Shown here piece by piece: positions 1 to 7,533 of a stretch of 64,000 nt of DNA (the first letter of the stretch is position 1; the number at the start of each line of letters is the position of its first letter). The stretch spans positions 1 through 64,000 of the forward strand of contig DASUHM010000008.1 of assembly GCA_036273515.1 (NCBI GenBank). Reading direction: 5' to 3'. The position numbers and the translations under genes are program-made. Below the pieces are notes generated by a model. The model worked only from the letters and a program-made list of their open reading frames with translations, was not told the origin of the DNA and ran no database searches. This DNA comes from Gaiellales bacterium (GTDB taxonomy: Bacteria > Actinomycetota > Thermoleophilia > Gaiellales > JAICJC01).

Positions 1-276
1 CTCACAGGTGTTGTCGGAGATCACAAACGAGCCAACCACGAAGTCGCCAGGCTTGACCGTCTTTACCTCGCTGCCGATCTCCTCGACGACTCCGACGTAC
101 TCGTGTCCCATCAACAGATGATCGACATCCTCGGCACCGCGGTACGGCCACAGGTCTGACCCGCAGATGCAGGTCGCCGCGAGCTTGATGACCGCGTCAG
201 TTGGTTCGATGATCTTTGGGTCTTCTCGCTCCTCGATGCGGACGTCGCCGGGGGCGTACATGATTGCTCCACGCAT
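1..276 (-). CDS. Zinc-dependent alcohol dehydrogenase, N-terminal 92 codons (runs off the window)
   Basis: Partial gene; only the GroES-like N-terminal half-domain is present. The product starts MRGAIMYAPGDV and shows the MDR hallmarks: a CGSD segment carrying the first catalytic-zinc cysteine, a GHEYVG motif with the second zinc ligand pair, and the start of the structural-zinc loop (DNTCE) where the window ends. Family members oxidise alcohols or polyols with NAD(P)+. It is the last visible gene of a minus-strand cassette behind the SDR gene (23-bp gap), so it probably shares their promoter. Substrate cannot be read from this fragment. Confidence 0.88.
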   Translation of the reverse strand, partial: MRGAIMYAPGDVRIEEREDPKIIEPTDAVIKLAATCICGSDLWPYRGAEDVDHLLMGHEYVGVVEEIGSEVKTVKPGDFVVGSFVISDNTCE

Positions 277-298
277 GGTGGTGTCCTTTTCGGTCGGG

Positions 299-1066
299 TT
301 ACTGGGCGGTGTATCCGCCGTCGATGGGCAGCGCGACGCCGACTACGAAGCTCGCGCCGGGGCTGCACAGCCAAAGCACGGACTGGGCGATCTCCTCGGC
401 GGTCCCCAGCCGCGCGATCGGCTGGTTCGCCTCGGCAGCGTCACGGTGAAGGTCACCCGTGTCCAGCATGTGGGTGACCATCGGCGTCTCGATGGTGCCC
501 GGGCAGATCGCGTTGATCCGAACGCCGCGCGGCGCGTACTCGATCGCCGCGCTGCGGGTCAGGCCGATCACGCCATGCTTGGAGGCGTGGTAGGCGGCGC
601 GACCCGGAAGGCCGACCAGGCCGCCGAGCGAGGAGCAGTTGACGATCGCGCCGGAGCCCTGGCGGCGCATCTGGCCGAGTTCGTGCTTCATGCTCGCCCA
701 GATACCACGCAGGTTGATCGCGTTCACCCGGTCGAACAGCTCCGCAGGCTCATCTGCGGCATCGGTCACCGGCGATTGGATTCCCGCGTTGTTGTAGGCC
801 ATATCGAGACTGCCGAACGACTCAACCGTCCGTGCCACGGCCCCGGCAATCTGCGCCTCGTCGGAGACGTCGCACTGCACGGCGAGCACCCCGCGCCCCG
901 CGTCGCGTAGCTCCTTCTCCGCCGCCGCCAGCGTGTCGGCATCAACGTCTGCGAGCGCGACGGCCGCGCCCGCCTCGGCGAACGCCCGCGCGGTGGCGAG
1001 GCCCATCCCCGAGCCGGCGCCGGTGACAAAGGCGACCTTCCCGGTGAAGTCGTAGGCGGGGTTCAT
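299..1066 (-). CDS. Short-chain dehydrogenase/reductase (SDR family)
   Basis: A 255-residue classical SDR, cytoplasmic, full length. It has the cofactor motif TGAGSGMG (residues 15-22), NNAG (92-95), a serine pair near 145-146 and the catalytic YHASK (Tyr159, Lys163). Acidic residues after the second beta strand (Asp40, Asp42) suggest NAD(H) preference. The ATG at 1066 overlaps the stop of the cupin gene by 4 bp (ATGA), which indicates translational coupling and fixes the start. Together with the downstream zinc dehydrogenase it suggests oxidation or reduction of a small alcohol or carbonyl compound. The exact substrate is not recognisable. Confidence 0.9.
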   Translation of the reverse strand: MNPAYDFTGKVAFVTGAGSGMGLATARAFAEAGAAVALADVDADTLAAAEKELRDAGRGVLAVQCDVSDEAQIAGAVARTVESFGSLDMAYNNAGIQSPVTDAADEPAELFDRVNAINLRGIWASMKHELGQMRRQGSGAIVNCSSLGGLVGLPGRAAYHASKHGVIGLTRSAAIEYAPRGVRINAICPGTIETPMVTHMLDTGDLHRDAAEANQPIARLGTAEEIAQSVLWLCSPGASFVVGVALPIDGGYTAQ

Positions 1067-1470
1067 TCCGCAACCGCCTTGGCATACTGCTCGTCGCTCA
1101 CGTGGTCGCCCCAGGTGACGGGGCTGCCGGTCTCGTCTGCCTGCTGGATGGCGATGTGGGTCATGAACCTGGTCGGAGCGGCGCCGTGCCAGTGGTTCTC
1201 GCCCGGTTCGAAGAACACCCGATCCCCGGGCCGGATCACCTCGATCGGACCGCCGTCGCGCTGGCAGCGCCCCACGCCTTCGGTGACCCAGATCGTCTGG
1301 CCGTGCGGATGCGTGTGCCACGCGGTACGGGCACCCGGGGTGAAGTGCACCGCGGCAGCGCCGACCGCGCTCTGAGCTCCGGGCGTGGCGATCGTGTCGA
1401 CGAAGACCGAGCCCGTGAACCAGTCGGCGGGGCCGGCATCACTCTTGAGCGTATTCCTTGTGATCTGCAT
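1063..1470 (-). CDS. Small cupin protein, related to Mn-cupin hydroxynitrile lyases
   Basis: 135 residues, single cupin barrel. Metal site: WHTHPHGQT (His52, His54 and a nearby Gln) and a later HWHG. Overall pattern (GPADWFTG near the start, EPGARTAW-type turn, HWHGAAP, a DEQY tail) resembles the small cupin family that includes the Granulicella tundricola hydroxynitrile lyase; most members have no proven role, so the reaction here is unknown. The start at 1470 is chosen over a 55-codon upstream extension because it has a strong GGGAGGGG Shine-Dalgarno directly upstream and matches the family N-terminus. First gene of the cupin-SDR-ADH operon, divergent from the regulator. Confidence 0.85.
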   Translation of the reverse strand: MQITRNTLKSDAGPADWFTGSVFVDTIATPGAQSAVGAAAVHFTPGARTAWHTHPHGQTIWVTEGVGRCQRDGGPIEVIRPGDRVFFEPGENHWHGAAPTRFMTHIAIQQADETGSPVTWGDHVSDEQYAKAVAE

Positions 1471-1624
1471 GGTTCCCCTCCCGTGGTCGCGGCGCTCTCG
1501 CACCAGGAAGAAGAGTGCTCGCTCCAGCTCGCGGCAGCTAGGGAGAGTTGTTCCTGGGGACACTCTGCCTAGGACGATCTCTCCTACCCCGATCGCGAAC
1601 GCGTCGGCAAGAATGAACGCAGCC
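1471..1624. promoter_or_regulatory. Divergent promoter/operator region between cupin operon and MmyB-type regulator
   Basis: 154-bp non-coding interval that must carry both promoters. It contains an imperfect dyad with arms AGAGT (1544-1548) and ACTCT (1562-1566) around a CC/GG core, and a CCTAGG palindrome at 1568-1573. Either could be the operator of the adjacent regulator, since MmyB-type regulators usually control the gene next to them. No convincing -35/-10 pair was seen. Confidence 0.4.
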
Positions 1625-2479
1625 ATGAACTCCACCAGCGACGCCTACAACGAGCTCAGCGCATTTCTACGCACGCGCCGCTCGGAGTTGAGTCCGAGCG
1701 ATGTAGGGCTTCCCGAAGGTGGCACACAGCGACGCGTCGCCGGGCTTCGCCGCGAGGACGTCGCACAACTCGCAGCTATCTCGATCGACTACTACACCCG
1801 GCTCGAGCAGGGACGGATGCAGCCCTCGGCGCCCGTGCTCGCCTCGCTCGCCCGCGTGCTTCGCCTCGACGACGATCAGCGCGCCTACATGCATGAGCTC
1901 GCTGGCACACCCGCGAAGTCACGGCGGCGTGCACCGCAGAAGGTCAAGCCCTACCTCCAGCGCATCCTCGACCACCTCGACACCCCCGCCATCGTGATGA
2001 CCCCCACCCACGACATCCTCGCCTGGAACCCGCTGGCCGCCGCGCTGATGGTCGATTTCGGTGAGATCCCCGAGCGGGAACGGAACTTCGTCCGGCTGTT
2101 GTTCACCGACCCCCGCCTCCGCTCGCTCTACCCCGAGTGGGAAGAGCTTGCCCGTTCGGTCGTCTCCTACCTACGGATGGAAGCAGCCCGCAAGCCCGAC
2201 GATCCCCGACTCGCCGAACTCGTCGGCGAGCTCTCGATCCGCGACGCCCAGTTCCGCCAATGGTGGGCCGGCACCCACGTCGCCGCAAAGAGACGCGGCA
2301 CGCGCAGGTACAACCACCCCATCGTGGGTGAGATCACGCTCGAGTGGGACGCCCTCACCTCCGACGCCGAACCCGACCAACAACTCGTGATCTACACAGC
2401 CGAGCCGGGCTCTCCGTCCGCAAATGCGCTGCTCAAGCTCGACGCTTGGGCCGCCGACCACGCTGGCGCCGCCAGCTAA
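1625..2479 (+). CDS. XRE-family regulator with MmyB-like ligand-binding domain
   Basis: 284 residues. N-terminal helix-turn-helix (about residues 10-75) has the standard LRTRR, GLRREDV, ISIDYYTRLEQGR pattern; the C-terminal half (about 95-280) is the PAS-like MmyB ligand-binding domain, with AIVMTPTHDILAWNPLAAAL and the RRYNHPIVGEITLEW region typical of it. Known relatives bind small hydrophobic ligands and act on a neighbouring oxidoreductase gene. It is divergent from the cupin-SDR-ADH operon, the likely target. Start at 1625 matches family spacing; an in-frame ATG at 1613 is the alternative. Confidence 0.9.
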   Translation: MNSTSDAYNELSAFLRTRRSELSPSDVGLPEGGTQRRVAGLRREDVAQLAAISIDYYTRLEQGRMQPSAPVLASLARVLRLDDDQRAYMHELAGTPAKSRRRAPQKVKPYLQRILDHLDTPAIVMTPTHDILAWNPLAAALMVDFGEIPERERNFVRLLFTDPRLRSLYPEWEELARSVVSYLRMEAARKPDDPRLAELVGELSIRDAQFRQWWAGTHVAAKRRGTRRYNHPIVGEITLEWDALTSDAEPDQQLVIYTAEPGSPSANALLKLDAWAADHAGAAS

Positions 2480-2810
2480 CTCGTCCTCCCGCCTGCCTAA
2501 CCTCCCCGCCCGGGTCAGCCGCCCCCGCTGACGATTCCGACCCACACACCTCCGTTCTGTCCCCGGGGGCGCGCTCGGTGGCGGAGACCCGCGTGGTCCG
2601 ACTTGTTGAACCAAGCCCACCCGGCTTTGGCACGCGGCACCAATGGCAGGCGGGCCAGCGTGGCTCTTGCGCGATACCAGGCGAGGCTCCGCGGGCTGCT
2701 ATGGTCGACCACGCCGAGCGTGTGGAGGCACCGCAGGAGAATCGAACCGGATTCGATTCCTCGTGCGGTGTGACATACGGCACGAACCGTTCTTGGCTTA
2801 ACCAAGCCGA
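2480..2810. other. Non-coding interval with a tmRNA-end-like hairpin
   Basis: 331 bp between the regulator and the 3' end of ssrA with no supportable gene. The open frames here have no domain character and run into ssrA. Its one clear structure is the hairpin at 2729-2770, listed separately. A smaller CTTGG/CCAAG stem lies at 2792-2806, immediately downstream of the tmRNA 3' end, without a T tract. Confidence 0.6.
2729..2770 (-). repeat. Long hairpin, possible ssrA terminator or att-site remnant
   Basis: Inverted repeat with 18/19-nt arms (CACCGCA outer, GAATCGAA inner; one mismatch and one bulge) around a 5-nt loop, 41 bp beyond the tmRNA 3' end. Read on the minus strand, 2723-2748 holds GGTTCGATTC followed by GCCTCCA, the same blocks that close the tmRNA T arm and acceptor stem (GGTTCGATTC...GCCTCCA), but with different spacing. 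It could terminate ssrA transcription, though no U tract follows, or be a decayed copy of the ssrA 3' end left by an integrative element. Confidence 0.55.
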
Positions 2811-3164
2811 TGGAGGCGGCGGGAATCGAACCCGCGTCCACGATCGCACGAAGAGAGCGTCTACAAGCGTATTCCGGGATTTCGATTCGCCCGGGGGGCT
2901 GCCCCCGGACGGGCCACCTCTCGGGCTAGCCCCTCTTTGATGTCCCGGTCGGCGGCGGAGGCGTTCCCCCTTCCGGCTAGCCCGCTGGATGACACCGGCG
3001 GTCCCTCCCGCGGGCTGGAGGGGCCGGCGCGCTGCCTAGTTCTTAGGCGGCGAGTGCGAGATCAGATTCCGCACTTGCGGTTTCCAGGGGATTTACGAGG
3101 CCACCTGGAACCTCGGCTTGCAACTCTCCCCGACAGTCGACCATGTCGAAACCAGGTCGCCCCC
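2811..3164 (-). ncRNA. ssrA: Transfer-messenger RNA (tmRNA)
   Basis: 354-nt one-piece tmRNA. The 5' end GGGGGCGACC and the 3' end CGCCTCC plus discriminator A form a 7-bp acceptor stem with the diagnostic G-U at the third pair; CCA is not encoded. The T arm is GCGGGTTCGATTCCCGC. The tag frame lies at 3043-3078: GCA resume codon, then tag peptide ASAESDLALAA and TAA, ending in the LAA degron expected for ClpXP. A TTCCAGG/CCTGGAA pair upstream of the resume codon fits pseudoknot 1. It rescues stalled ribosomes together with SmpB, encoded 2.2 kb away on the same strand. Confidence 0.96.
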
Positions 3165-3248
3165 GAGGTGAAGTTCGCTACCATGGTACCGGATCTGACG
3201 GAGGGCCGACCCGGGGCAGACGGGCCGGCAGATCGGGGTTTTGGGCTG

Positions 3249-3782
3249 GTGAGCGTGGTTGAGACATTCGCGGTCGCGGTGGTGGGCGGCTTCACCGGGA
3301 GCGCGTGCGGGGCCGGCATTCTCATGTGGGCGCGCCGCCGCGAGCGCGAGCTCGATCTCGACGAGCGCCACCAGGAGGAGATGGCCGCCGAGGCGAACAC
3401 GTTCGCCGGGGCAGCCGCCGTGGCGCAGAGCATGCTGACCGCAGCCAAATGGGAAGGCGTGCGCAACAACAATGGCAAGGACTTCTTCGCGCGCATGATG
3501 GAGCGCCACGACGAGATGGCGATGCGCCTGCCCCGCATCCACACCGCCTTCGGCGCCCACTCCGAGGCGTCGACGGCCGCGGTGCGCGTGAACGAGGAGC
3601 TCGAGGCCTGCCTACGGCGCCTCTCCGGCGTCTACTCCGCTCTCCAGAACGGCGAGGACGTCGACGAGGAGTGGGACCTGCTCGAGGCCGAGGAGCGCGA
3701 GCTCTCGGCCTGGCGGATGCACTTCGGCGAGGCCGCCCGGGCGGAGCTCATGGCCAACGGCAACGCCCGCGTCCGGGTCTAG
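3249..3782 (+). CDS. Hypothetical membrane-anchored protein
   Basis: About 177 residues from the GTG at 3249. An N-terminal hydrophobic segment (about 5-28) ends in WARRRERE, so the rest is probably cytoplasmic; it is strongly charged and helical, rich in Glu, Ala and Arg, with coiled-coil character (SEASTAAVRVNEELEAC, then EEWDLLEAEEREL). No family recognised. An upstream in-frame ATG at 3183 exists, but the extra residues are low complexity and that start would sit in the ssrA promoter region. The stop overlaps the convergent gene by 4 bp. Confidence 0.6.
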   Translation: MSVVETFAVAVVGGFTGSACGAGILMWARRRERELDLDERHQEEMAAEANTFAGAAAVAQSMLTAAKWEGVRNNNGKDFFARMMERHDEMAMRLPRIHTAFGAHSEASTAAVRVNEELEACLRRLSGVYSALQNGEDVDEEWDLLEAEERELSAWRMHFGEAARAELMANGNARVRV

Positions 3783-4153
3783 GAGTACCAGGCGGGCGGG
3801 TCGGTGCCCGGCGCCGGCGGCTCTGCCGGCTGGCCGCCGCCGTACTCGGCCCGGCCGGTCGTCGCGCACCACACCGTGGCCCGCTCGAACCGCTCGGCCA
3901 GCAGCCGCGCGGTGACGTCCTGCATCGCGACGTCCGCCGCCGAGGCCTGCCCGTCCGTCTCGATCAGGAGCAGGCCCTCGCCGCCGTCGGGAAAGTAGGT
4001 CGCGCGCACGCCGGTCCCCGACAGAGGCAGCTTGCGCCAGTGGAAGCCGATCCCTTCGAGCTCCGGCCCCCACTCGAACCGGAAGCCGAGCGGCTCGAGG
4101 AAGGCGCGCATGCCCTCGACCGGGACGGCCTGAAATCGCACCTCAAGCCGCAC
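3779..4153 (-). CDS. Hypothetical protein (124 aa)
   Basis: Compact 124-residue protein starting MRLEVRFQAVPVEGM, soluble, with an alternating strand/helix pattern (for example VRATYFPDGGEGLLLIET) and a proline-rich tail after residue 105. I do not recognise the family. It is the last gene of the minus-strand run that begins at the GcvT-like gene, 24 bp after its neighbour, so it is probably cotranscribed with smpB. Its stop overlaps the stop of the convergent plus-strand gene. Confidence 0.6.
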   Translation of the reverse strand: MRLEVRFQAVPVEGMRAFLEPLGFRFEWGPELEGIGFHWRKLPLSGTGVRATYFPDGGEGLLLIETDGQASAADVAMQDVTARLLAERFERATVWCATTGRAEYGGGQPAEPPAPGTDPPAWYS

Positions 4154-4177
4154 GGCCGCTCCCAGAATCCGTGTCCT

Positions 4178-4465
4178 TCACTCGGGGCGCGCCTCGTCCC
4201 GCGGATCTCTCTGCGGCCGGCGTTCGGGAACTCCGATTACCTCCACATCCCGCAGATCGCCGTTCTCGTCGTAGGTCGCGATCACGCTGACGGCTGACCA
4301 CGACGGCTGCCAGTCGCCCCGCTCGCCGCTCCCACGGTCGACCGTCCTGCTCGCAGGAGACGCCAGATCGACGCTCCGTCCCCGGCCGGCTTCCTCGACC
4401 CGGCCGAACCGGGCGAAGACGAGCCCGTCCTCACTCACGAAATACGCTTGGGTCGCCGGCTTCAC
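4178..4465 (-). CDS. Hypothetical small protein (95 aa)
   Basis: 95 residues, starting MKPATQAYFVSEDGLVFARF and ending in an Arg/Glu/Pro-rich tail. A central stretch (SVIATYDENGDLRDVEVIG) looks like a beta hairpin. No family recognised and no membrane segment. The ATG overlaps the stop of the ASCH gene by 4 bp, which supports both the start and its place in the operon. Confidence 0.55.
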   Translation of the reverse strand: MKPATQAYFVSEDGLVFARFGRVEEAGRGRSVDLASPASRTVDRGSGERGDWQPSWSAVSVIATYDENGDLRDVEVIGVPERRPQRDPRDEARPE

Positions 4466-4902
4466 CCGCGGCCGCCCCAGACGAGGTCGAACCGCTCGAG
4501 CACGACGGGCGTCGCCTCGTCGAGCGGGGTGCCCTGCGTCTCGAAGAAGCGGATGTGAGCCTCACGCCAGTACGCCAGCGACCGGTCGCCCTCGCCCTCC
4601 GTCCAGGCGAACTCCTCGTCGACCTCGCCGAACGCGCGCACCTCGACGGCCGTCGTGCGGACGACGCACAGCGGCTCGCCGTCGCCGTCGAGGACGACGC
4701 CGAGGTCGCCCGGGACGGGCATCGGCTCGTCGGCGGCGTAGCTCGAGACGAGGCTCGCAGTCGCCCGCTTGGGGCCGTCGCGCACGAGCAGGCCGAGCTC
4801 GGTCGCCTGCTCCGGGCTCGAGCCGAACCCCCACGCCGTGTACGGGCCGTCGATCCTGGTCGCGGCCACGAACCGGCGCCAGAACTCCTCGACGTCAGCC
4901 AT
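4462..4902 (-). CDS. ASCH domain protein
   Basis: 146 residues. The order of features (an N-terminal helix with VEEFWRRF, KRATAS, the VPGDLGVVLDGDGEPLCVV strand pair, then AWTEGEGDRSLAYWREAHIRFF) is that of the ASCH/PUA-like fold. The fold binds RNA or nucleosides; some family members hydrolyse modified nucleosides, others are of unknown role. The start overlaps the end of the GNAT gene by 8 bp, so it is translated from the same message. The neighbourhood with smpB and tmRNA makes an RNA-linked function attractive, but that is inference. Confidence 0.82.
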   Translation of the reverse strand: MADVEEFWRRFVAATRIDGPYTAWGFGSSPEQATELGLLVRDGPKRATASLVSSYAADEPMPVPGDLGVVLDGDGEPLCVVRTTAVEVRAFGEVDEEFAWTEGEGDRSLAYWREAHIRFFETQGTPLDEATPVVLERFDLVWGGRG

Positions 4903-5323
4903 GCGCGCCCGCCAGCGGCTTCAGGAAGTGCTCCGAGACCTGGCCGTAGCCCGCCTCGCGGTAGAACGCGTGGGCGCTGGCGCGGTGAAGCGCGCTCGTC
5001 ACCTCGATGCGCGCGCACCCGTGGCCGCGGGCGATCGCCTCGGCCTCGGCCACGAGCGCCCGCGCCAGGCCGCGCCGGCGGGCGCGGCCGGCGACGACGA
5101 GCATCGTGATCCGGCACCAGTCGCCGGGCTCGTGCAGGACGGGAACCATGCCCAGCGTGAGGACGCCGGCGACCTCGCCGTCCAGCTCGGCCACGAGGGC
5201 GGCCGGGCGCTCCATCCCCTCCAGGCGCCGCTCGAGGTCCGCCGGCGCCGTCCGGTAGCCGAGCTCGGCGAGCAGGCCGGCGATCGCGGCCGCGTCGGCC
5301 GCCACCGCGCTGCGGACGCTCAC
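4895..5323 (-). CDS. GNAT family N-acetyltransferase
   Basis: 142 residues with a complete GNAT fold: VRSAVAADAAAIAGLLAELG at the N terminus, the strand LVVAGRARRRGLARALV carrying the acetyl-CoA pyrophosphate loop (R-R-G-L-A pattern, about residues 75-90), and a C-terminal RASAHAFYREAGY segment typical of motif B. Substrate unknown. The GTG start at 5323 overlaps the smpB stop (GTGA), indicating coupled translation. Ribosomal-protein acetyltransferases are one possibility given the context; small-molecule acetylation is equally possible. Confidence 0.85.
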   Translation of the reverse strand: MSVRSAVAADAAAIAGLLAELGYRTAPADLERRLEGMERPAALVAELDGEVAGVLTLGMVPVLHEPGDWCRITMLVVAGRARRRGLARALVAEAEAIARGHGCARIEVTSALHRASAHAFYREAGYGQVSEHFLKPLAGAHG

Positions 5324-5790
5324 CGGCGCTGCCGCTCGAACCCCCGGATCGCCCGGTCCATCTGCCGCTGGGCGTCGCGGGCGGCGATCGCGTGGCGCTT
5401 GTCGACGCCCTCCTTGCCGCGGGCCAGGCCGAGCTCGAGCTTGACCTTGCCGTCGACGAAGTAGAGCTGCAGCGGGACGATCGTCATCCCCCGCTCCGCC
5501 ACCTGGCGGCCGAGCTGCTCGATCTCGCGCCGGTGGAGCAGCAGCTTGCGCTCGCGGGTCGGCTCGTGGTTCTGGAGGTTGCCCTGCCGGTACGGCGCGA
5601 TGTTCGCGCCGACGAGGAACACCTCGCCGTCGTGCAGCTGGGCGTAGGCCTCGCGGATGTTGCCGCCGCCGTCGCGCAGCGACTTCACCTCGGTCCCGGT
5701 CAGGGCGATGCCGGCCTCGATCCGCTCGAGAATGTGGTAATCGTGGCGCGCCTTGCGGTTCTCGGCGATGGGCTTGCGGGTCGAGGCCAT
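5320..5790 (-). CDS. smpB: SsrA-binding protein SmpB
   Basis: 156 residues, the usual SmpB length. Recognisable landmarks: AENRKARHDYHILERIEAGIAL near residue 10, LTGTEVKSLRDGG, the RERKLLLHRREI central helix, VPLQLYFVDGKVKLELGLARGK, and a basic C-terminal tail (DKRHAIAARDAQRQ) that enters the mRNA channel. It binds the tmRNA tRNA-like domain and delivers it to stalled ribosomes. It follows the GcvT-like gene by 9 bp and overlaps the GNAT gene; ssrA lies downstream on the same strand, so both trans-translation partners are in one neighbourhood. Confidence 0.97.
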   Translation of the reverse strand: MASTRKPIAENRKARHDYHILERIEAGIALTGTEVKSLRDGGGNIREAYAQLHDGEVFLVGANIAPYRQGNLQNHEPTRERKLLLHRREIEQLGRQVAERGMTIVPLQLYFVDGKVKLELGLARGKEGVDKRHAIAARDAQRQMDRAIRGFERQRR

Positions 5791-5799
5791 CGCGGAATT

Positions 5800-6987
5800 C
5801 TAGGTGCGCCGGCGTTCGAGATCGAGGAACGGCAGATCGACCGCGGTCGCCCGGACGCGGCCGCGCTCCCCCTCGACCGACCACTCGATCTCGAGCGGCG
5901 CGCCCGTGCGCACGCCCGCGTCGAGCGACGCGAGCGCGATCATCTTCTTGAGCGTCGGCGACCAGCAGGTGCTCGTCGCCTTGCCCACCTGGCCGCCGGC
6001 GTAGAACACGGGGACCGGGTCGCGGTTCACGGTCGCCTGCACGGCCGGCGCCAGTCCGTGGCGGGCGAACGCCTCCTCGATCCCGGGCCAGTCGAGCTCG
6101 ATCCCGGCCAGCCGCCGGCCCGGCCCGCCGGCCTCCTGCTCGCGCGCGAGCGCGCGGCGGCCGACGAAGTCCGCCTTCGAGAAGTTGACCAGGCGGTCGA
6201 GGCCGATCTCGAACGGCGAGTACTCGTGCTCCGGCGTGAGCGCCGTGCGCGCGCTCGTGTAGTCCACCTCGATCAGGATCAGGCCGGCCTCGACGCGGGC
6301 GACGTCCATCGCCCGGATGCCGCACGGGCGCAGGCCGTGATCGTCGCCGGCGGCAACCACGGCGTCCCACAGGGCGGGCGCCTGCTCGGCGGCCACCCAC
6401 AGCTCGTAGCCGAGGTCGCCCGTGTAGCCGGTGCGGGTGACGTCGAGCTCGATCCCGGCGATGGTCGCCGCCCGGCGTCGGAAGTAGCGCACGTCCGACC
6501 AGTCCTCGCCGGTCGCCGCCTCGAGCACCGCGCGGGCGCGCGGTCCCTGCAGCGCCAGCGCCCCGATGTCCTCGGAGACGTCGCGCACGTCGACGTCGAG
6601 CCCGCCCGCGTTCAGGCGGATCCAGCGGTAGCAGGGGTCGGCGGCCGTCCACCGGTACGCGGTCTCGTCGAGCCGGGAAACGGTGCCGTCGTCGATCACC
6701 TTGCCGCGCTCGTCGCACCACGGCGTGTAGAGCACCTGGCCGACGGCGAGCCTGGTCGCATCGCGGGTGATGACGCGGTCGACGAGCCGCTCGGCGTCGG
6801 GGCCGGAGACGATGTACTTGTAGAGCGGCGAGACGTCGATCAGCGCGGCCGACTGGCGGATCGCGTTGTACTCGATGTCGTGGTGGTCGGCGTACGCGGC
6901 GGCCGAGTGATAGCCGGCCCAGTCGCCCCAGGTCAGCTTGCGGTTGAGCGGCGCGGTGCGCTCGTGGAAGGGGCTGCCGACGCTCAC
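5800..6987 (-). CDS. GcvT-like folate-dependent aminomethyltransferase family protein
   Basis: 395 residues with both GcvT folds: the folate-binding barrel (about 20-270, including GYTGDLGYELW near 205) and the C-terminal GCV_T_C domain (about 290-390, EIEWSVEGERGRVRAT). True GcvT sits with gcvH and gcvP, which are absent here, so this is more likely one of the GcvT-superfamily demethylases (dimethylglycine, sarcosine or DMSP type) or a related enzyme of unknown substrate. It is divergent from two FAD oxidoreductases that could supply or consume methyl-group equivalents. The GTG start lies 7 nt from a TAGACT box, so the transcript is probably leaderless. Confidence 0.82.
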   Translation of the reverse strand: MSVGSPFHERTAPLNRKLTWGDWAGYHSAAAYADHHDIEYNAIRQSAALIDVSPLYKYIVSGPDAERLVDRVITRDATRLAVGQVLYTPWCDERGKVIDDGTVSRLDETAYRWTAADPCYRWIRLNAGGLDVDVRDVSEDIGALALQGPRARAVLEAATGEDWSDVRYFRRRAATIAGIELDVTRTGYTGDLGYELWVAAEQAPALWDAVVAAGDDHGLRPCGIRAMDVARVEAGLILIEVDYTSARTALTPEHEYSPFEIGLDRLVNFSKADFVGRRALAREQEAGGPGRRLAGIELDWPGIEEAFARHGLAPAVQATVNRDPVPVFYAGGQVGKATSTCWSPTLKKMIALASLDAGVRTGAPLEIEWSVEGERGRVRATAVDLPFLDLERRRT

Positions 6988-6994
6988 GCCGCGC

Positions 6995-7000
6995 AGTCTA
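6995..7000 (-). promoter_or_regulatory. -10 box TAGACT, leaderless start of the GcvT-like gene
   Basis: TAGACT on the minus strand ends 7 nt before the GTG start at 6987. With a -10 box in this position transcription would begin at or next to the start codon, and no Shine-Dalgarno is visible. Confidence 0.55.
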
Positions 7001-7042
7001 CGGCCCCGGCGCGCTCGGCCGGTTAGCATCGGCGCCACTGCG

Positions 7043-7528
7043 ATGGACGACACGACGCCGATTGCATCCTTCCGCACGCCGGATGCCGCCGACGCCGCGG
7101 CCGAGCTCCTGCGCGCCAACGCCATCAGATGCGCGGTCGCCGACGCGCCGCTGCCGCCGGTGGATCCGCTGTCCCCGGGGCTGCCCCAGGGCGAGGGGCA
7201 CACGGTCGTGGTGGCGAGCGAGGACGCCGAACGCGCCCGCGAGGCGCTCGACGGGTTCCTCGACGCAGCCTGGTTCCTGCGGGCCCGCGACGGGCGCCGT
7301 GTGCACGCCTTCGAGACCGCGGCCGCCGAGCGCCTGCGCCGCCACGCCGCGACCGAGGCCGACCCTGACGGCTGGGCGGCGCGCGACTGCGCGCGGCTCG
7401 CCGACCTGCTCGACGCCGCCCGCGCGCCGCAGGTCGCGGCCCTCTTCCGCCACGAACCCGAGGTCGAGGGGCGGACGCTGGCCGAGTGGGCGCACGCCTG
7501 CGGGTGCGAGCCGGTGGAACGGGCCTGA
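7043..7528 (+). CDS. DUF2007-like signal-transducing domain protein
   Basis: 161 residues. The first 75 residues have the DUF2007 pattern: IASFRTPDAADAAAELLRANAIRCAV, a variable loop, then HTVVVASEDAERAREALDGF, a small ferredoxin-like fold annotated as a putative signal-transducing domain. The C-terminal half (AWFLRARDGRRVHAFETAAAERLRR onward) is helical and unrecognised. A TAGCAT box at 7024-7029 precedes the ATG by 13 nt. Start chosen at 7043 because upstream frame sequence would enter the divergent promoter. It is followed by the FAD oxidoreductase gene 19 bp later. Confidence 0.6.
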   Translation: MDDTTPIASFRTPDAADAAAELLRANAIRCAVADAPLPPVDPLSPGLPQGEGHTVVVASEDAERAREALDGFLDAAWFLRARDGRRVHAFETAAAERLRRHAATEADPDGWAARDCARLADLLDAARAPQVAALFRHEPEVEGRTLAEWAHACGCEPVERA

Positions 7529-7533
7529 TCATC

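Noticed and set aside
2723-2770. tRNA gene suggested by the GGTTCGATTC block
   Set aside because: T stem does not pair, acceptor spacing is wrong by one base and no anticodon or D arm is found.
2515-2841. 108-codon minus-strand frame starting in the tmRNA gene
   Set aside because: Starts inside the T arm and acceptor stem of ssrA and has no similarity that I recognise.
2937-3248. N-terminal extension of the hypothetical gene at 3249
   Set aside because: It would overlap ssrA and its promoter; the predicted residues are low complexity.
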